Source: Myroides profundi
GTDB lineage: Bacteria > Bacteroidota > Bacteroidia > Flavobacteriales > Flavobacteriaceae
Direction: 5' to 3'
DNA length: 64,000 nucleotides
NCBI RefSeq assembly: GCF_000833025.1
Contig: NZ_CP010817.1
Span: forward strand, 2,356,001-2,420,000
The position numbers and the translations under genes were made by a program. The notes under the pieces were generated by a model that searched no databases, had not been told where the DNA came from, and saw only the letters and a program-made list of their open reading frames with translations. Of this stretch, positions 7,121 through 16,899 are shown piece after piece (the first letter of the stretch is position 1; each line of letters begins with the position of its first letter).

Positions 7121-9694
7121 TTACTCATTTGGTCTATCTCTTTGAATTTGATCAATTGCATAGGCCAAGAAGTTCATTGTAAAGTGACTATTATAAGTTG
7201 GAAGACTACCATTTCCTGCAGATCCTCTACCTGTTGTTACAGTTGCTTTAGTAGAATTACCACTAACTCCATAAACATTACCTAGTTGCATAAACCCACT
7301 ATCTCCTGTATAAACAAAATTATACTTATTGTGTCTTATAACCCAACGTTTGTTTGGATCTGCATCGTAGGCAATATAAGAAGACGGTAAATTATTAACT
7401 GTTCTACCTACTACATCCTCCCCAAGGGTTAAGCCTCTTAAGTCTCCAAATGGCCCCACAAGAAGCGGATCATTAATACTTACTAAAGTATGGAATGTAC
7501 TTTGTCCTGAAATAGTTGCACTTCCTCCTCCTGCTAATAAATTTATAAATGCCGCAGCATAAGATTCATTTGCTTCATTATTAATCATTGCTGCTCCTTT
7601 TTGATTAACTAAAAAATCATAAAGAACATTATTTTTAGTATTATCAAATCCAAAGTTTAGCGTTCCTATAACTATATCTACTTTATTATTTGTTAAAGCA
7701 GTTGAAAAAGCTGAAGCTGATGTATGACTTCCTGAAACAACAATTAAGCTTTCTATTTTAACAAGTCCATTAGGACCAAAATAATCCTTATTGTTTAACA
7801 ATCCACCTTTTGTTCCTGCATCTACACGATATCCTGAACTATTTCCAGAGGATAATAAAACCATTGGTCTATACAAAATAGGTACTGTAACAGGTCCTAT
7901 TTGAGGATTATTACCAATACTGTTTCCTTTTAAAGTAAATACAGATTGATCAGCTTTCTCTGGTCTACCAGTGGCTTGTAATCGAATAGTTTTTACTCCT
8001 CCATTTGTATTAATATCATTATCTGTCAATACTTTTGACCCTTTATAACTTACTCCATTTACTTGAACATCAGATTCTATAACAGCTTCACCTGGGAAGA
8101 TAACCTTCACTGGTACATCTATATAATTAGCATTAGTTGCCACTGAGTAAGGTCTGAGTTTACCTCCTATTTGAATATTATTCCATAGTATTTCATACTG
8201 TACTGGAGCTCCTGTTACAGGCACATTATACTCACATCCCACAATATCTCTATCATTATTCTCTATTGGGTAAGTAGTATCATACTCATGAGCTCCTTTT
8301 GATAGCATCTTAAATTTAAAGGTTATATCTTTATTAGATACAGTTGGCTTACCAGTTCCATTAACAGGAGTTAGCACTACATTTTGTACATCATCCCTTA
8401 GAGAATTAAACTCAAAATCAACCACCTCTGAACTAAACTCAATCTTTTGGGTCTGTTGTCCAAAGTCGCTACCTGTAACATCTACTGTAGCTACAAGTTT
8501 ACCTCTTCCAGGGGCTAATACCTTAACTGGTACATTCAATTTATGATCATTTGTCAAAGGCTCATTATACTCAAAATCTCCCTGATGACTAATTGTGTAT
8601 TGACCTGTATTATCACAAAGCACATCAAAGTTTAATCTTTCTATATCTACATTTGCCGCTTTTACCTTAGGCGACTCCCCTAGTTCTAACCTAACATAAG
8701 AATTACTAATAAAGTCCATAGGTGTTGTACGAGGCAGCAAAGGGATTCCTTCACCATAGAGCCTAATTATAGCCTGTTTAGAAGCTACCTCTGCACTTGT
8801 TAAAGCACGTTTTCCTATAAAACGAATACCATTAATCTCTGGAGTATGAATCTCTACGATTCCTCCCATTGTGATTTGATTAATATATACATCTAAAAAA
8901 CCACTACGCTTGTCTTTTAAACTCACACCAGTGTAAAACTCCCCAGATGGTACAACTCTATCTATCTGATATTGTAAAGATTCTTTCTCTACAAAAATAT
9001 TTGTTTGACAATCTATATCTTTACCGTTGAATTTAAACTTAATTATATCTCCTACACTTGTAGGCTTACCTGTATTATCTCTTGGATAACCTTTTTTAGG
9101 AGTTCCTGTTGCTCTTAAAAAAACATTGTATGTTCCTTGTGAAGGAAAAATACCGCTTGAGGAAAAAGCATAACCATTTTTTTCTGTTCCATTATATGCC
9201 TCTGCCTCTATTTGATAAGTTCCAGGGGTAGAAACATTTACTTCCATAGCAATCAAGTTAGCACGTGATTGTAAAAACACTCCTTCGTTATAGTTTCCTT
9301 CAATTCGAATCTTACCACAACTTGCATCTGTAATTACAAACTCGGCTGGTTCTCCATCTCCACAAAGTCCTAGCCACTGTTTTCTTGTTGCGCTAAAAAA
9401 CTCCATACAATCTCTTGTTGTATTATAAATCATCAGCCCTGGTTGTAAATTCTTCACAGGTATAGCCTGACGCTGTTCCATTGTCATACGAGGCAGAAGA
9501 AAACCACGTTCTACAGAACTTAAATCCAGTATACTAAATGATAATGGATTTAGAGTATTCTGCAAAACAGAACTATCTGAAATCTGAGCTCCTTTTCCTT
9601 GTCCCTGTACATTTATAGATGTAAATACACTTAAAATAACTAAACAAAAAAACAGGATTATATCTTTAAATTTTCTATTTTTTCTCATAAGCAT
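7121..9694 (-). CDS. Large exported surface protein with Ig-like repeats, paralogue 2
   Basis: An 857-residue protein with a signal peptide ending near VQGQ; the ATG at 9688 is an alternative start. An N-terminal module (about 35-115) carries the Bacteroidota signature RGFLLPRMTMEQRQAI then GLMIYNTT..W..LCG, often found in tail-fibre-like or adhesin proteins. Several Ig-like beta domains of about 100 residues follow (120-620). The last 230 residues form a Rossmann-like alpha/beta domain (NNKVDIVIGTLNFGFD, VGPFGDLRGL, FVYTGDSGFMQLGN) that aligns with the end of the neighbouring 829-residue protein. The fold resembles glutamine-amidotransferase/ThuA-like domains; no catalytic triad is obvious. 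It is the last gene of a three-gene operon. No type IX sorting domain is seen. Confidence 0.6.
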   Translation of the reverse strand: MLMRKNRKFKDIILFFCLVILSVFTSINVQGQGKGAQISDSSVLQNTLNPLSFSILDLSSVERGFLLPRMTMEQRQAIPVKNLQPGLMIYNTTRDCMEFFSATRKQWLGLCGDGEPAEFVITDASCGKIRIEGNYNEGVFLQSRANLIAMEVNVSTPGTYQIEAEAYNGTEKNGYAFSSSGIFPSQGTYNVFLRATGTPKKGYPRDNTGKPTSVGDIIKFKFNGKDIDCQTNIFVEKESLQYQIDRVVPSGEFYTGVSLKDKRSGFLDVYINQITMGGIVEIHTPEINGIRFIGKRALTSAEVASKQAIIRLYGEGIPLLPRTTPMDFISNSYVRLELGESPKVKAANVDIERLNFDVLCDNTGQYTISHQGDFEYNEPLTNDHKLNVPVKVLAPGRGKLVATVDVTGSDFGQQTQKIEFSSEVVDFEFNSLRDDVQNVVLTPVNGTGKPTVSNKDITFKFKMLSKGAHEYDTTYPIENNDRDIVGCEYNVPVTGAPVQYEILWNNIQIGGKLRPYSVATNANYIDVPVKVIFPGEAVIESDVQVNGVSYKGSKVLTDNDINTNGGVKTIRLQATGRPEKADQSVFTLKGNSIGNNPQIGPVTVPILYRPMVLLSSGNSSGYRVDAGTKGGLLNNKDYFGPNGLVKIESLIVVSGSHTSASAFSTALTNNKVDIVIGTLNFGFDNTKNNVLYDFLVNQKGAAMINNEANESYAAAFINLLAGGGSATISGQSTFHTLVSINDPLLVGPFGDLRGLTLGEDVVGRTVNNLPSSYIAYDADPNKRWVIRHNKYNFVYTGDSGFMQLGNVYGVSGNSTKATVTTGRGSAGNGSLPTYNSHFTMNFLAYAIDQIQRDRPNE

Positions 9695-9741
9695 TTTTTT
9701 AAAAATAAACTAGAGCACAAATGCCCTAGCCTAATTCTTAA

Positions 9742-12231
9742 TTACTTCACTGATTTATTTTCTTTTACATATTCTATCGCCCATGCCATTAGATTTGCAT
9801 AAAGAACACTGTTATACACTGTTGAGCCTTTATCGTAAGGCTTTCCAATAGGTGTTCCATCTGCTGTGTATCTAGATGGCCAAACATTTGTACTAGTGTT
9901 TGTCATAGTACCAACTACCCATCCTCCATCTCCGAAGAAAGCAAAACCTAAAGTTTTATGTTTTAATCCCCATATATCACCTGATCCATCATTTCTAACA
10001 ATAAGTGGGGTAAGCTCAGTATTTGATCTAACTCCATCAAAATACCATCCATTAGACGCATCATTACCAATGTACTTGTCTTTTAAACTACCAAAAGGTC
10101 CTTTTACAATAGCTTCATCTTGAGCTGAGTCTAAAACAGGATTAATCATTGTAAATCTACCACTTGCATTACCAATGCTCTGTCCTGTTAGAGATTCTAT
10201 AAACTGTTTACTAGAGGTATGAGCAGTGTTTTCATCACTGATAATCAGTACTCCTTTTTCGGTTTTCACAAACCAATCAAAAACATTTAAAGTAGCTTGA
10301 TTAGCATTATATCCTATCACATTATGGATAATATCTACTTTATTATTGATAATATAACTACGTAGAGATTCTCCTTGAAGACCTGTGGTTAACACTCTTA
10401 TATTATTTACCTTAACAATACCGTTTGGTCCGAAGTTTCTAATACTCTTTAAAATAGCACTTCCTGCATAAGTGTTTGCTGATGGACTAGCTCCATAGTT
10501 TACGTTTCCTAAGGTTAATATAACTATATCTCTATTTACTACATTAACAGTAGTTGAACATACCGTGCTTCCAGATTGACTATTTGTTGTAATCATATAG
10601 GTTAAACGCCCTGATTGTTTATAATTACCTGAAGGCTTTAACTCAACTATGTATTGTCCTGGCTTATCAAAAGTCCCACTTGCCGAGAAGCTCACATCAT
10701 TTAATTGATTTGTTACAATGGAATAATCCCCTGGATAATCAACACTTATTTTTACTGAAATACTATTTTTGCTAATATCTGTATCTACTAAATAATTTCC
10801 ATTAACAACAATACTACTACACTCCAGACTATAACGAACTATTTGTTCTTCTACCTTTATCTCAGGAAAAGTAGTACAAATATTACTATTTAAGGCTGAA
10901 TCAAAAGTTATTGCGCTAACACCTCTAGGTACTAATACTTCTTCTGGGTATAAAGTTACGTATTGAATATCGTTGCGAGATTTATTAAAACTAAGATATA
11001 CATCTTTAGCCGTGTATTTAACCTGTGTATTTCCACTACTTGCTTGCATTGTTCCAATAAGCTCAATAGTGGTAGTTCCTGGAGCTAAAACTGTAACAGG
11101 CAATAAAATAGCATTATTTCTTCCAAGCTTAACATCTTGTTTGTACTCACCTCTAAACTCTACTTTATTATTTGGGTCATCACATAGATAATTATAAGAT
11201 ACTGGTTTTACATTAACTCTAGCCTTAACATTTGTAGGTGCGTTATTAGAACTTGAATTTGTAGTAAAATTAAATATACTTGGATTACCTATTGGTGTTG
11301 ATTTAACCGGAATTCCTTGTCCTACAACAGAGATTGTTTGGCTTCCTGTACTGGTAAACTCTCCTGTTCCATTAAAGGACATTCCATTTTCACTATTACT
11401 TGTAATTCTCCAAAAACCTAAAGCAGTTACATTAACTGTAAGATCTATTCTATTATCATTTGCATTTAACGGCACACCTATATAAGCATCCCAATTAGCT
11501 TGTACATCTTGAGGCTCTAGTGTAAAACTAAGGGCTGAAGACTTCACTTTAATACTAAACATACAATCTGTTGGAGCTGGTTTACCATTAAAACTAAATG
11601 ATATTAAATCTCCACTTTGTTCATTAGCCTGTAAAGGAGTTCCTAGACCATCTAAAGCAATAGTATACACACCTGTTGTATCAAAGGTTCCTGATTTAGA
11701 AAAAGAATAACCATTGTTACTTACCGCGCTGATATTAAAAGATCCAGGCTCTTCTACCTTAACAGTTATATATAATACATCTGTTTCTCTTAAGTATTTA
11801 CCTTGAGTTAACATATCACTTCCAGAAGCGCTTAATTTTATAGCATTACAATTAGATATATCCATAATTGCAGGAGGTAATGATCCACATAGGCTCAACC
11901 ATCTATTTCCTGTTTTACTCCAATAGTTAACACAATCTGTATCAACATTATAGATTGTAAGTCCGTTTCCTCTTTCTTTATCTGCAATTGAAATTGCATT
12001 ACGCTGCGAGGTGGTTAAACGTGGTAATAAAAAACCTTTACTAACACTCTCAAGTTCTAGCACCGTATTCTCACTAGCGGCAGCACTGCTATTGGCCACA
12101 CTACCATCTTTTATCTTTGTTGTATATAAATCATTTTGAGCAAATGATGTAGCTATGCTAAAAAACATAGCTACAATCAATAAGATAAATGAATTAATAG
12201 ATACTTTATTTATTTTTATACTATTCATCAA
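9742..12231 (-). CDS. Large exported surface protein with Ig-like repeats, paralogue 1
   Basis: An 829-residue protein starting MMNSIKINKVSINSFILL with a signal peptide ending SFAQ. It has the same plan as the next gene: N-terminal module GFLLPRLTTSQRNAI with NYWSKTGNRWLSLCG (about 60-120), several beta-rich Ig-like repeats with Asn/Cys-rich edges (to about 570), and a C-terminal alpha/beta domain (INNKVDIIHNVIGYN, VKGPFGSLKDK, GFAFFGDGGWVVG). The pair arose by duplication and then diverged strongly. It lies 23 bp after the first gene and 47 bp before the third, so all three are probably co-transcribed. A cell-surface or appendage role is inferred from the export signal and module types. Confidence 0.6.
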   Translation of the reverse strand: MMNSIKINKVSINSFILLIVAMFFSIATSFAQNDLYTTKIKDGSVANSSAAASENTVLELESVSKGFLLPRLTTSQRNAISIADKERGNGLTIYNVDTDCVNYWSKTGNRWLSLCGSLPPAIMDISNCNAIKLSASGSDMLTQGKYLRETDVLYITVKVEEPGSFNISAVSNNGYSFSKSGTFDTTGVYTIALDGLGTPLQANEQSGDLISFSFNGKPAPTDCMFSIKVKSSALSFTLEPQDVQANWDAYIGVPLNANDNRIDLTVNVTALGFWRITSNSENGMSFNGTGEFTSTGSQTISVVGQGIPVKSTPIGNPSIFNFTTNSSSNNAPTNVKARVNVKPVSYNYLCDDPNNKVEFRGEYKQDVKLGRNNAILLPVTVLAPGTTTIELIGTMQASSGNTQVKYTAKDVYLSFNKSRNDIQYVTLYPEEVLVPRGVSAITFDSALNSNICTTFPEIKVEEQIVRYSLECSSIVVNGNYLVDTDISKNSISVKISVDYPGDYSIVTNQLNDVSFSASGTFDKPGQYIVELKPSGNYKQSGRLTYMITTNSQSGSTVCSTTVNVVNRDIVILTLGNVNYGASPSANTYAGSAILKSIRNFGPNGIVKVNNIRVLTTGLQGESLRSYIINNKVDIIHNVIGYNANQATLNVFDWFVKTEKGVLIISDENTAHTSSKQFIESLTGQSIGNASGRFTMINPVLDSAQDEAIVKGPFGSLKDKYIGNDASNGWYFDGVRSNTELTPLIVRNDGSGDIWGLKHKTLGFAFFGDGGWVVGTMTNTSTNVWPSRYTADGTPIGKPYDKGSTVYNSVLYANLMAWAIEYVKENKSVK

Positions 12232-12254
12232 TATAATATTTGATTAATATTCAA

Positions 12255-15200
12255 TTATTTAAGTAATGCCTCTAAAGCCTCTAAACGCTTAGTTAGATCA
12301 TTAACATCCTTTTTAAGGTCCTTAATCTCACTATCTTTTGCATTTAGTTCTTTTTGTTGATCAATTACGTGTAGGAATAACTCTTCTGTTTTTTCAAGCA
12401 ATTGAATTGATAACTCAGAAACATTAAATGAGTATCCTGTCTCAGTTTTTTCTAAATCACTAATTGGTGTAATACCAGGTAAGTGTCTATTAGATTTAAT
12501 ATAACTATCAACCGTGTTTAGGTCATTAAACTTATAATCATATTTTAAACTAGAATATCCATCAAAGTAGCTTTCAAATACATAATCCGCATAGTAACTA
12601 TTAGTAGCAGTAATACTACCATTAACACGTAGCTTCTCATTTGGAGCACCTGATTTTTCCTTATAACCAATTCCTACCCATCCCATAGTATAGATATCTT
12701 GATCATTTTTAGTTGCTTGTTGATCCTGACCTGTATACCAAGGCTCTTGAACTAAAACATCATATGATATAAAGTGTTTATTTTTCTGCTCATCAATATA
12801 AATCAATTCTCTTGTATCGGCTTTAGCCTCTAAAGAAGTTAATGTTTCTGATGATTGGAACATTTGATCTATGAAAATTGGAGAAATATTCTTTTCTTCA
12901 TCTTTATAAATAAGAGCTGGTCGTCCGGCTTGTCCTGCATTTAAATCTTCTCCATACTTCGCATCAAAAGACAAAGAAGTAAGAGTTTCTAAACTACCTG
13001 ATCCGCTTCCTGTTGCTCCAAAAAGTTCGCTACCTTTTATCTCTTTTTCTATCCCTAACTCATTTGTATAAACATATTTAGTGGCTTGGTATTCTCTTAA
13101 GGCTGTTTGTCCTTCTCGTTTAACATCAGTATGCTCCTCTAGATACTCTCCATTAACCTCTACCATGTATACATACATATCATACTTCACGGCCTCTAGG
13201 GTAGTTTTAGTCTCCTTGTCTTTAATCTGGTTAGTTAAGTTTACCTCTACTTTAGATTTATTATCCTTAATAACAATATCATCTCCAACCTTAACCACTG
13301 AGACATCACCTGAGACATTAGAAATGAACTCATTTAACGTATTTTTCACCTTATCAAACTTAACAAGCTTATCAAACTCATCTATGATTGTTTCAGATAC
13401 TTTAATAATAACATCATCTCTATTTCTTGTCTCATCAATAAAGTAATACTCTTTTAGATCAATATCTTCTCCATTTACATTATGTGTTTTATAACCTTTT
13501 TCTAATTCAGTTAAAGTTTCTGCAAAAACAACATCAGCTGTATTATTAGCTCCGCTATTAAAAACAAACCCAGCTTTAACATCATTAGCGTTTCCAGTAT
13601 CCTTTAACACTAAACTAGCCACTGTAGAGTTTTCTTTAATAAGCTCAACAAGGCCTTTTTTATGTTCTGTGCCAGAGGTATCTTTCCAAGTAAAGATAAA
13701 ATCACCATCTTTCTCAACAACTGTTACCGTACCTGGAGCTGCCTCCTTCTCGATTTGGTTGATGATTTCTTTTATAACCGAATTATCCTCAAAGATAGTT
13801 TTGCTATTATCAATAACTGATTGTACTACATCTATCTGAGTAACTACGTTTTTCTCGTTAGTATAGGTATACTTTCCTGTTAACTTATCACTAGCGTCCT
13901 TCTCTGCTATAAGAGTTGTTTCTGTTTCTACAGATTTAACCGCTACTGACCAGTCAATAACCCCAGCACTACCATCTCGTTTTATATAAGTAAACTCTTT
14001 AGTAGTTTCATCATAAACTACGTTTCCGTACTCACCTTCTAATTTATTGATGATATTCTCTATAAACTCCTGGTTGTTTGTAATCTCTGTTATAAACTCT
14101 TTGTTTTCTACAAGTTTTGTTATAAACTCACTGTTCTCTGTAAGGTTAGTAACAAATACGCTGTTCTTAGCTATTGTCTCTCCTAACTCATCAGTTGAAA
14201 TAGAAACTACACCACCTTTTGAATCGGTAATTACTAAATTCGTTTTCGCATCATCAAAAGAAAACTTAACGTTTACAGTATCTAGATCTGACCAGTCGAT
14301 ATAGTTTACCTTCCCATCTTTTAAATAAAAGAATTGATTCTTGTCTTTGTCATAACCTACATTACCAAAATCTCCTTCTAGTTTATTGATGATGTTCTCT
14401 ATAAACTCCTGATTGTTTGTGATGTTCTCTACAAACTCGATGTTATCTCCAAGTTTTGTTATAAACTCCTTGTTCTCTACAAGTTTTGTTACAAACTCAC
14501 TGTTTTCGGTAAGGTTAGTAACAAATACGCTGTTCTTAGCAATGGTCTCGCCTAGCTCATCAGTTGAAATAGAAACCACTCCACCTTTTGAATCTGTGAT
14601 TACTAAATTTGCTTTTGCATCATCAAAAGAAAACTTAACGTTTACAGTATCTAGATCTGACCAATCGATATAGTTTACCTTCCCATCTTTTAAATAAAAG
14701 AACTGATTCTTGTCTTTGTCATAACCTACATTTCCAAAATCTCCTTCTAGTTTATTGATGATATTCTCTATAAACTCAATGTTATCTCCAAGTTTTGTTA
14801 TAAACTCACTGTTTTCTGTAAGGTTAGTAACAAATACGCTGTTCTTAGCTATTGTCTCTCCTAACTCATCAGTTGAGATAGAAACTACTCCACCTTTTGA
14901 ATCAGTAATTACTAAATTTGCTTTTGCATCGTCAAAAGAAAACTTAACGTTTACAGTATCTAGATCTGACCAATCGATATAGTTTACCTTCCCATCTTTT
15001 AAATAAAAGAACTGATTCTTGTCTTTGTCATAACCTACATTTCCAAAATCTCCTTCTAATTTATTGATGATATTCTCTATAAACTCCTGGTTGTTTGTAA
15101 TCTCTGTTATAAACTCTTTGTTCTCTACAAGTTTTGTTACAAACTCACTGTTTTCTGTAAGATTAGTAACAAATACGCTGTTCTTAGCGATATCCTTAAT

Positions 15201-15584
15201 CTCTAATTCAACTTTATTATTTTCAGTATCTGTAATAACTAATCTTTCTTGATCCTCACTAATTGTAAAAGATTTATTAGTGGTATCTGTAAAAGTAGCT
15301 CCTGACATTAATGGAGTCCACTTATTTTCAAACCAATAATAAAAACCAGCTTTTAAATTACTTGACCCTATATTATATACAAGCAAGCTCTCTATTAGTT
15401 TTCCTTTTACAGTAGTATTATCTGTCTGACTTAATAAATTTACCCTAGGTAATAAAACCCCTTTATCTGTAGCAGTTACATCTAACATTGTTGCATCTGC
15501 AGGTTTTTTTGTTCCAACCCCAACTTGAGCAGTAACATAACCACTGAAGAAAAGTGCTGTTAATGGAATAATTTTCTTAATCAT
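12255..15584 (-). CDS. Repeat-bearing surface protein with tail-fibre-like ends
   Basis: A 1109-residue exported protein (signal peptide ending VTAQ). The N-terminus carries the GVLLPRVNLL module and a YYWFENKWTPLMSG segment. Residues about 110-520 hold near-identical units of roughly 100 residues (GYDKDKNQFFYLKDGKVNY, SFDDAKANLVITDSKGG, STDELGETIAKNSVF), each ending in a run of about 10-residue sub-repeats such as NSEFVTKLVE and NKEFITEITN. The C-terminus (about 990-1109) has YIKSNRHLPGITPISDLE and a coiled coil rich in KDLKKDVNDLTKR, the end typical of Bacteroidota proteins related to S74-type tail-spike chaperone regions, suggesting a trimeric fibre. It is the first gene of the operon. Surface exposure is inferred. 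Confidence 0.65.
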   Translation of the reverse strand: MIKKIIPLTALFFSGYVTAQVGVGTKKPADATMLDVTATDKGVLLPRVNLLSQTDNTTVKGKLIESLLVYNIGSSNLKAGFYYWFENKWTPLMSGATFTDTTNKSFTISEDQERLVITDTENNKVELEIKDIAKNSVFVTNLTENSEFVTKLVENKEFITEITNNQEFIENIINKLEGDFGNVGYDKDKNQFFYLKDGKVNYIDWSDLDTVNVKFSFDDAKANLVITDSKGGVVSISTDELGETIAKNSVFVTNLTENSEFITKLGDNIEFIENIINKLEGDFGNVGYDKDKNQFFYLKDGKVNYIDWSDLDTVNVKFSFDDAKANLVITDSKGGVVSISTDELGETIAKNSVFVTNLTENSEFVTKLVENKEFITKLGDNIEFVENITNNQEFIENIINKLEGDFGNVGYDKDKNQFFYLKDGKVNYIDWSDLDTVNVKFSFDDAKTNLVITDSKGGVVSISTDELGETIAKNSVFVTNLTENSEFITKLVENKEFITEITNNQEFIENIINKLEGEYGNVVYDETTKEFTYIKRDGSAGVIDWSVAVKSVETETTLIAEKDASDKLTGKYTYTNEKNVVTQIDVVQSVIDNSKTIFEDNSVIKEIINQIEKEAAPGTVTVVEKDGDFIFTWKDTSGTEHKKGLVELIKENSTVASLVLKDTGNANDVKAGFVFNSGANNTADVVFAETLTELEKGYKTHNVNGEDIDLKEYYFIDETRNRDDVIIKVSETIIDEFDKLVKFDKVKNTLNEFISNVSGDVSVVKVGDDIVIKDNKSKVEVNLTNQIKDKETKTTLEAVKYDMYVYMVEVNGEYLEEHTDVKREGQTALREYQATKYVYTNELGIEKEIKGSELFGATGSGSGSLETLTSLSFDAKYGEDLNAGQAGRPALIYKDEEKNISPIFIDQMFQSSETLTSLEAKADTRELIYIDEQKNKHFISYDVLVQEPWYTGQDQQATKNDQDIYTMGWVGIGYKEKSGAPNEKLRVNGSITATNSYYADYVFESYFDGYSSLKYDYKFNDLNTVDSYIKSNRHLPGITPISDLEKTETGYSFNVSELSIQLLEKTEELFLHVIDQQKELNAKDSEIKDLKKDVNDLTKRLEALEALLK
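14035..15190 (-). repeat. Nested in-frame coding repeats with 30-bp length steps
   Basis: Three full units and one partial unit begin at 14035, 14374, 14743 and 15052. The full units are 339, 369 and 309 bp. The lengths differ by exactly 30 bp because each unit carries a different number of about 10-codon sub-repeats (four, five and three). Outside that block the units are almost identical at DNA level, which favours recombination and slippage. Confidence 0.85.
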
Positions 15585-16396
15585 AATTTTACTTTTTTTT
15601 ATGAATTACTTCTTCATAACGAACTTTTGTAAAGTTACACATAATACACTATCACCAACAATAAGTATATTATTTAACATAAAAAACAAAATAAAATACT
15701 AAAGCAAAAATTAAAACCTAAAAACATCCATTAATTAACAAATTAATTCTATTTATAAAAATTCTAAATAACTCAGTTTGGTAAGTCTTCTAAAAAAACA
15801 AAAATCACATATTGTCAAACACAAACTAATATTCTTTTTGTTATACCCCCTATAATCACACAAGGTGATTTATTACACTTTGTAGGATTTTTACATTTTC
15901 GACAATAGATTTTTTGTTGTTTTTACAGTCAAAAACTACTCAGGATCTTTTTTTTCGTCGTATTAGCATGATTATATACTTTTTCTAACACAAAAAAAAA
16001 GCCGTTTTGGATTATGTTTTTTTTGATAATCATACATTCTCATATTAAGAATAATAACATAATAACTTGGTGCTAAAAGAGAAAAAAAAGTAAAATAAAC
16101 CTATTTCCACTTGAGTCTATGCTACTTATTGATTGTTAAGAATAATCTAATATATCTTATTAATACTTCAGTATTTAGTTTAAACAAGCTTTTAGTATAA
16201 TTCTAATTCCCCTTGTTTTTAAAAAGCAAAAGTCTAATACTTGAGTGGTATAAACTACTGCTTTTTTTATTGAATTGTAGGCCTAATACTTCTTCTATAA
16301 ATTAGAGATACTCTTTTATATAGATAACGCTATTTGTTTACTCATACGTAAGATTTAGTGGTTATCTACATATCTAATTTCCCTTACTTAACGCAT
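15585..16396. other. Intergenic region upstream of the surface-protein operon
   Basis: About 0.8 kb with no convincing gene. It carries TAATCACACAAG (about 15853), an AATCAC/GTGATT inverted pair, and TTTTTCGTCGTATTA (about 15949), all shared with the region upstream of the PorP/SprF gene. The remainder is plain AT-rich sequence with homopolymer runs. Confidence 0.5.
15630..15661 (-). promoter_or_regulatory. Possible Bacteroidota-type promoter for the surface operon
   Basis: On the minus strand, TTGTTGG (15661-15655) is followed 17 bp later by TAACTTTA (15637-15630). This is close to the Bacteroidota consensus (TTTG near -33, TANNTTTG near -7) with one mismatch in the last base. It lies about 45 bp upstream of the 15584 start. 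Confidence 0.3.
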
Positions 16397-16429
16397 AAAA
16401 AAAGAGTCTGCCCTATATAGAGCAGACTC
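16397..16429 (-). terminator. Terminator of the small basic secreted protein gene
   Basis: Stem GAGTCTGC (16404-16411) with GCAGACTC (16422-16429). The loop contains CTATATAG, and the preceding A run gives a minus-strand U run just past the stop at 16438. Confidence 0.75.
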
Positions 16430-16437
16430 CTTAATTT

Positions 16438-16899
16438 CTAGTCACAATCATCGTATTTATGCTTGTGCTTATATTTTTTATTGTGTTTGTTTTTATACTT
16501 ATTACTTTTTCTATAGTGATGTTCTCTTTTTCGATCATAAGGGTGATAATGTTTATAGTGGTAGTCACCTGTATTCCATTTCTCACGTTGTTCTACTGTT
16601 AAGATATCGCCTATCTGTATTCTGATTTCTTTGTATAATTCTTCTCTTTTGCGATCTAGTTCATATTCTCTATAATGCTTAGCACTAGCCCAGTCACTAT
16701 ATCTTCTTTCATAATCACTTTGATACTCTCTGATTTTTATCCACTGATTATCTTTTAAGCCTAACGCAGACACATCATCATACACTAGAGATACTAATCC
16801 CCCCAAATTAATACCGATACTAGCACTACTGACTTTAGTCTGAGCACTACCCAAAGAGGCCATTAGTATAAAAGCCCCTAAAATTACTTTCTTTTTCAT
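16438..16899 (-). CDS. Small secreted Lys/His/Tyr-rich protein, unknown function
   Basis: A 153-residue protein with signal peptide MKKKVILGAFILMASLGSAQ. The middle (about 55-110) is a charged helix rich in Arg, Glu and Tyr ending in ILTVEQREKW, which recalls the LTxxQ motif of Spy/CpxP-like periplasmic proteins, though I would not assign it there firmly. The last 45 residues are almost all Lys, His, Tyr and Asp (KYKNKHNKKYKHKHKYDDCD), which could bind metal or polyanions. Single gene with its own terminator. A decayed relative of the tail may sit at 6732-6923. Confidence 0.6.
   Translation of the reverse strand: MKKKVILGAFILMASLGSAQTKVSSASIGINLGGLVSLVYDDVSALGLKDNQWIKIREYQSDYERRYSDWASAKHYREYELDRKREELYKEIRIQIGDILTVEQREKWNTGDYHYKHYHPYDRKREHHYRKSNKYKNKHNKKYKHKHKYDDCD

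Noticed and set aside
14035..15190. CRISPR-like periodic repeats
   Set aside because: The repeats are long, in frame, and encode near-identical protein segments without unique spacers; they are coding repeats of the surface protein.
14047..15252. Rightward open frames of 62-86 codons opposite the repeat gene
   Set aside because: They recur once per repeat unit on the antisense strand and mirror the coding repeats.
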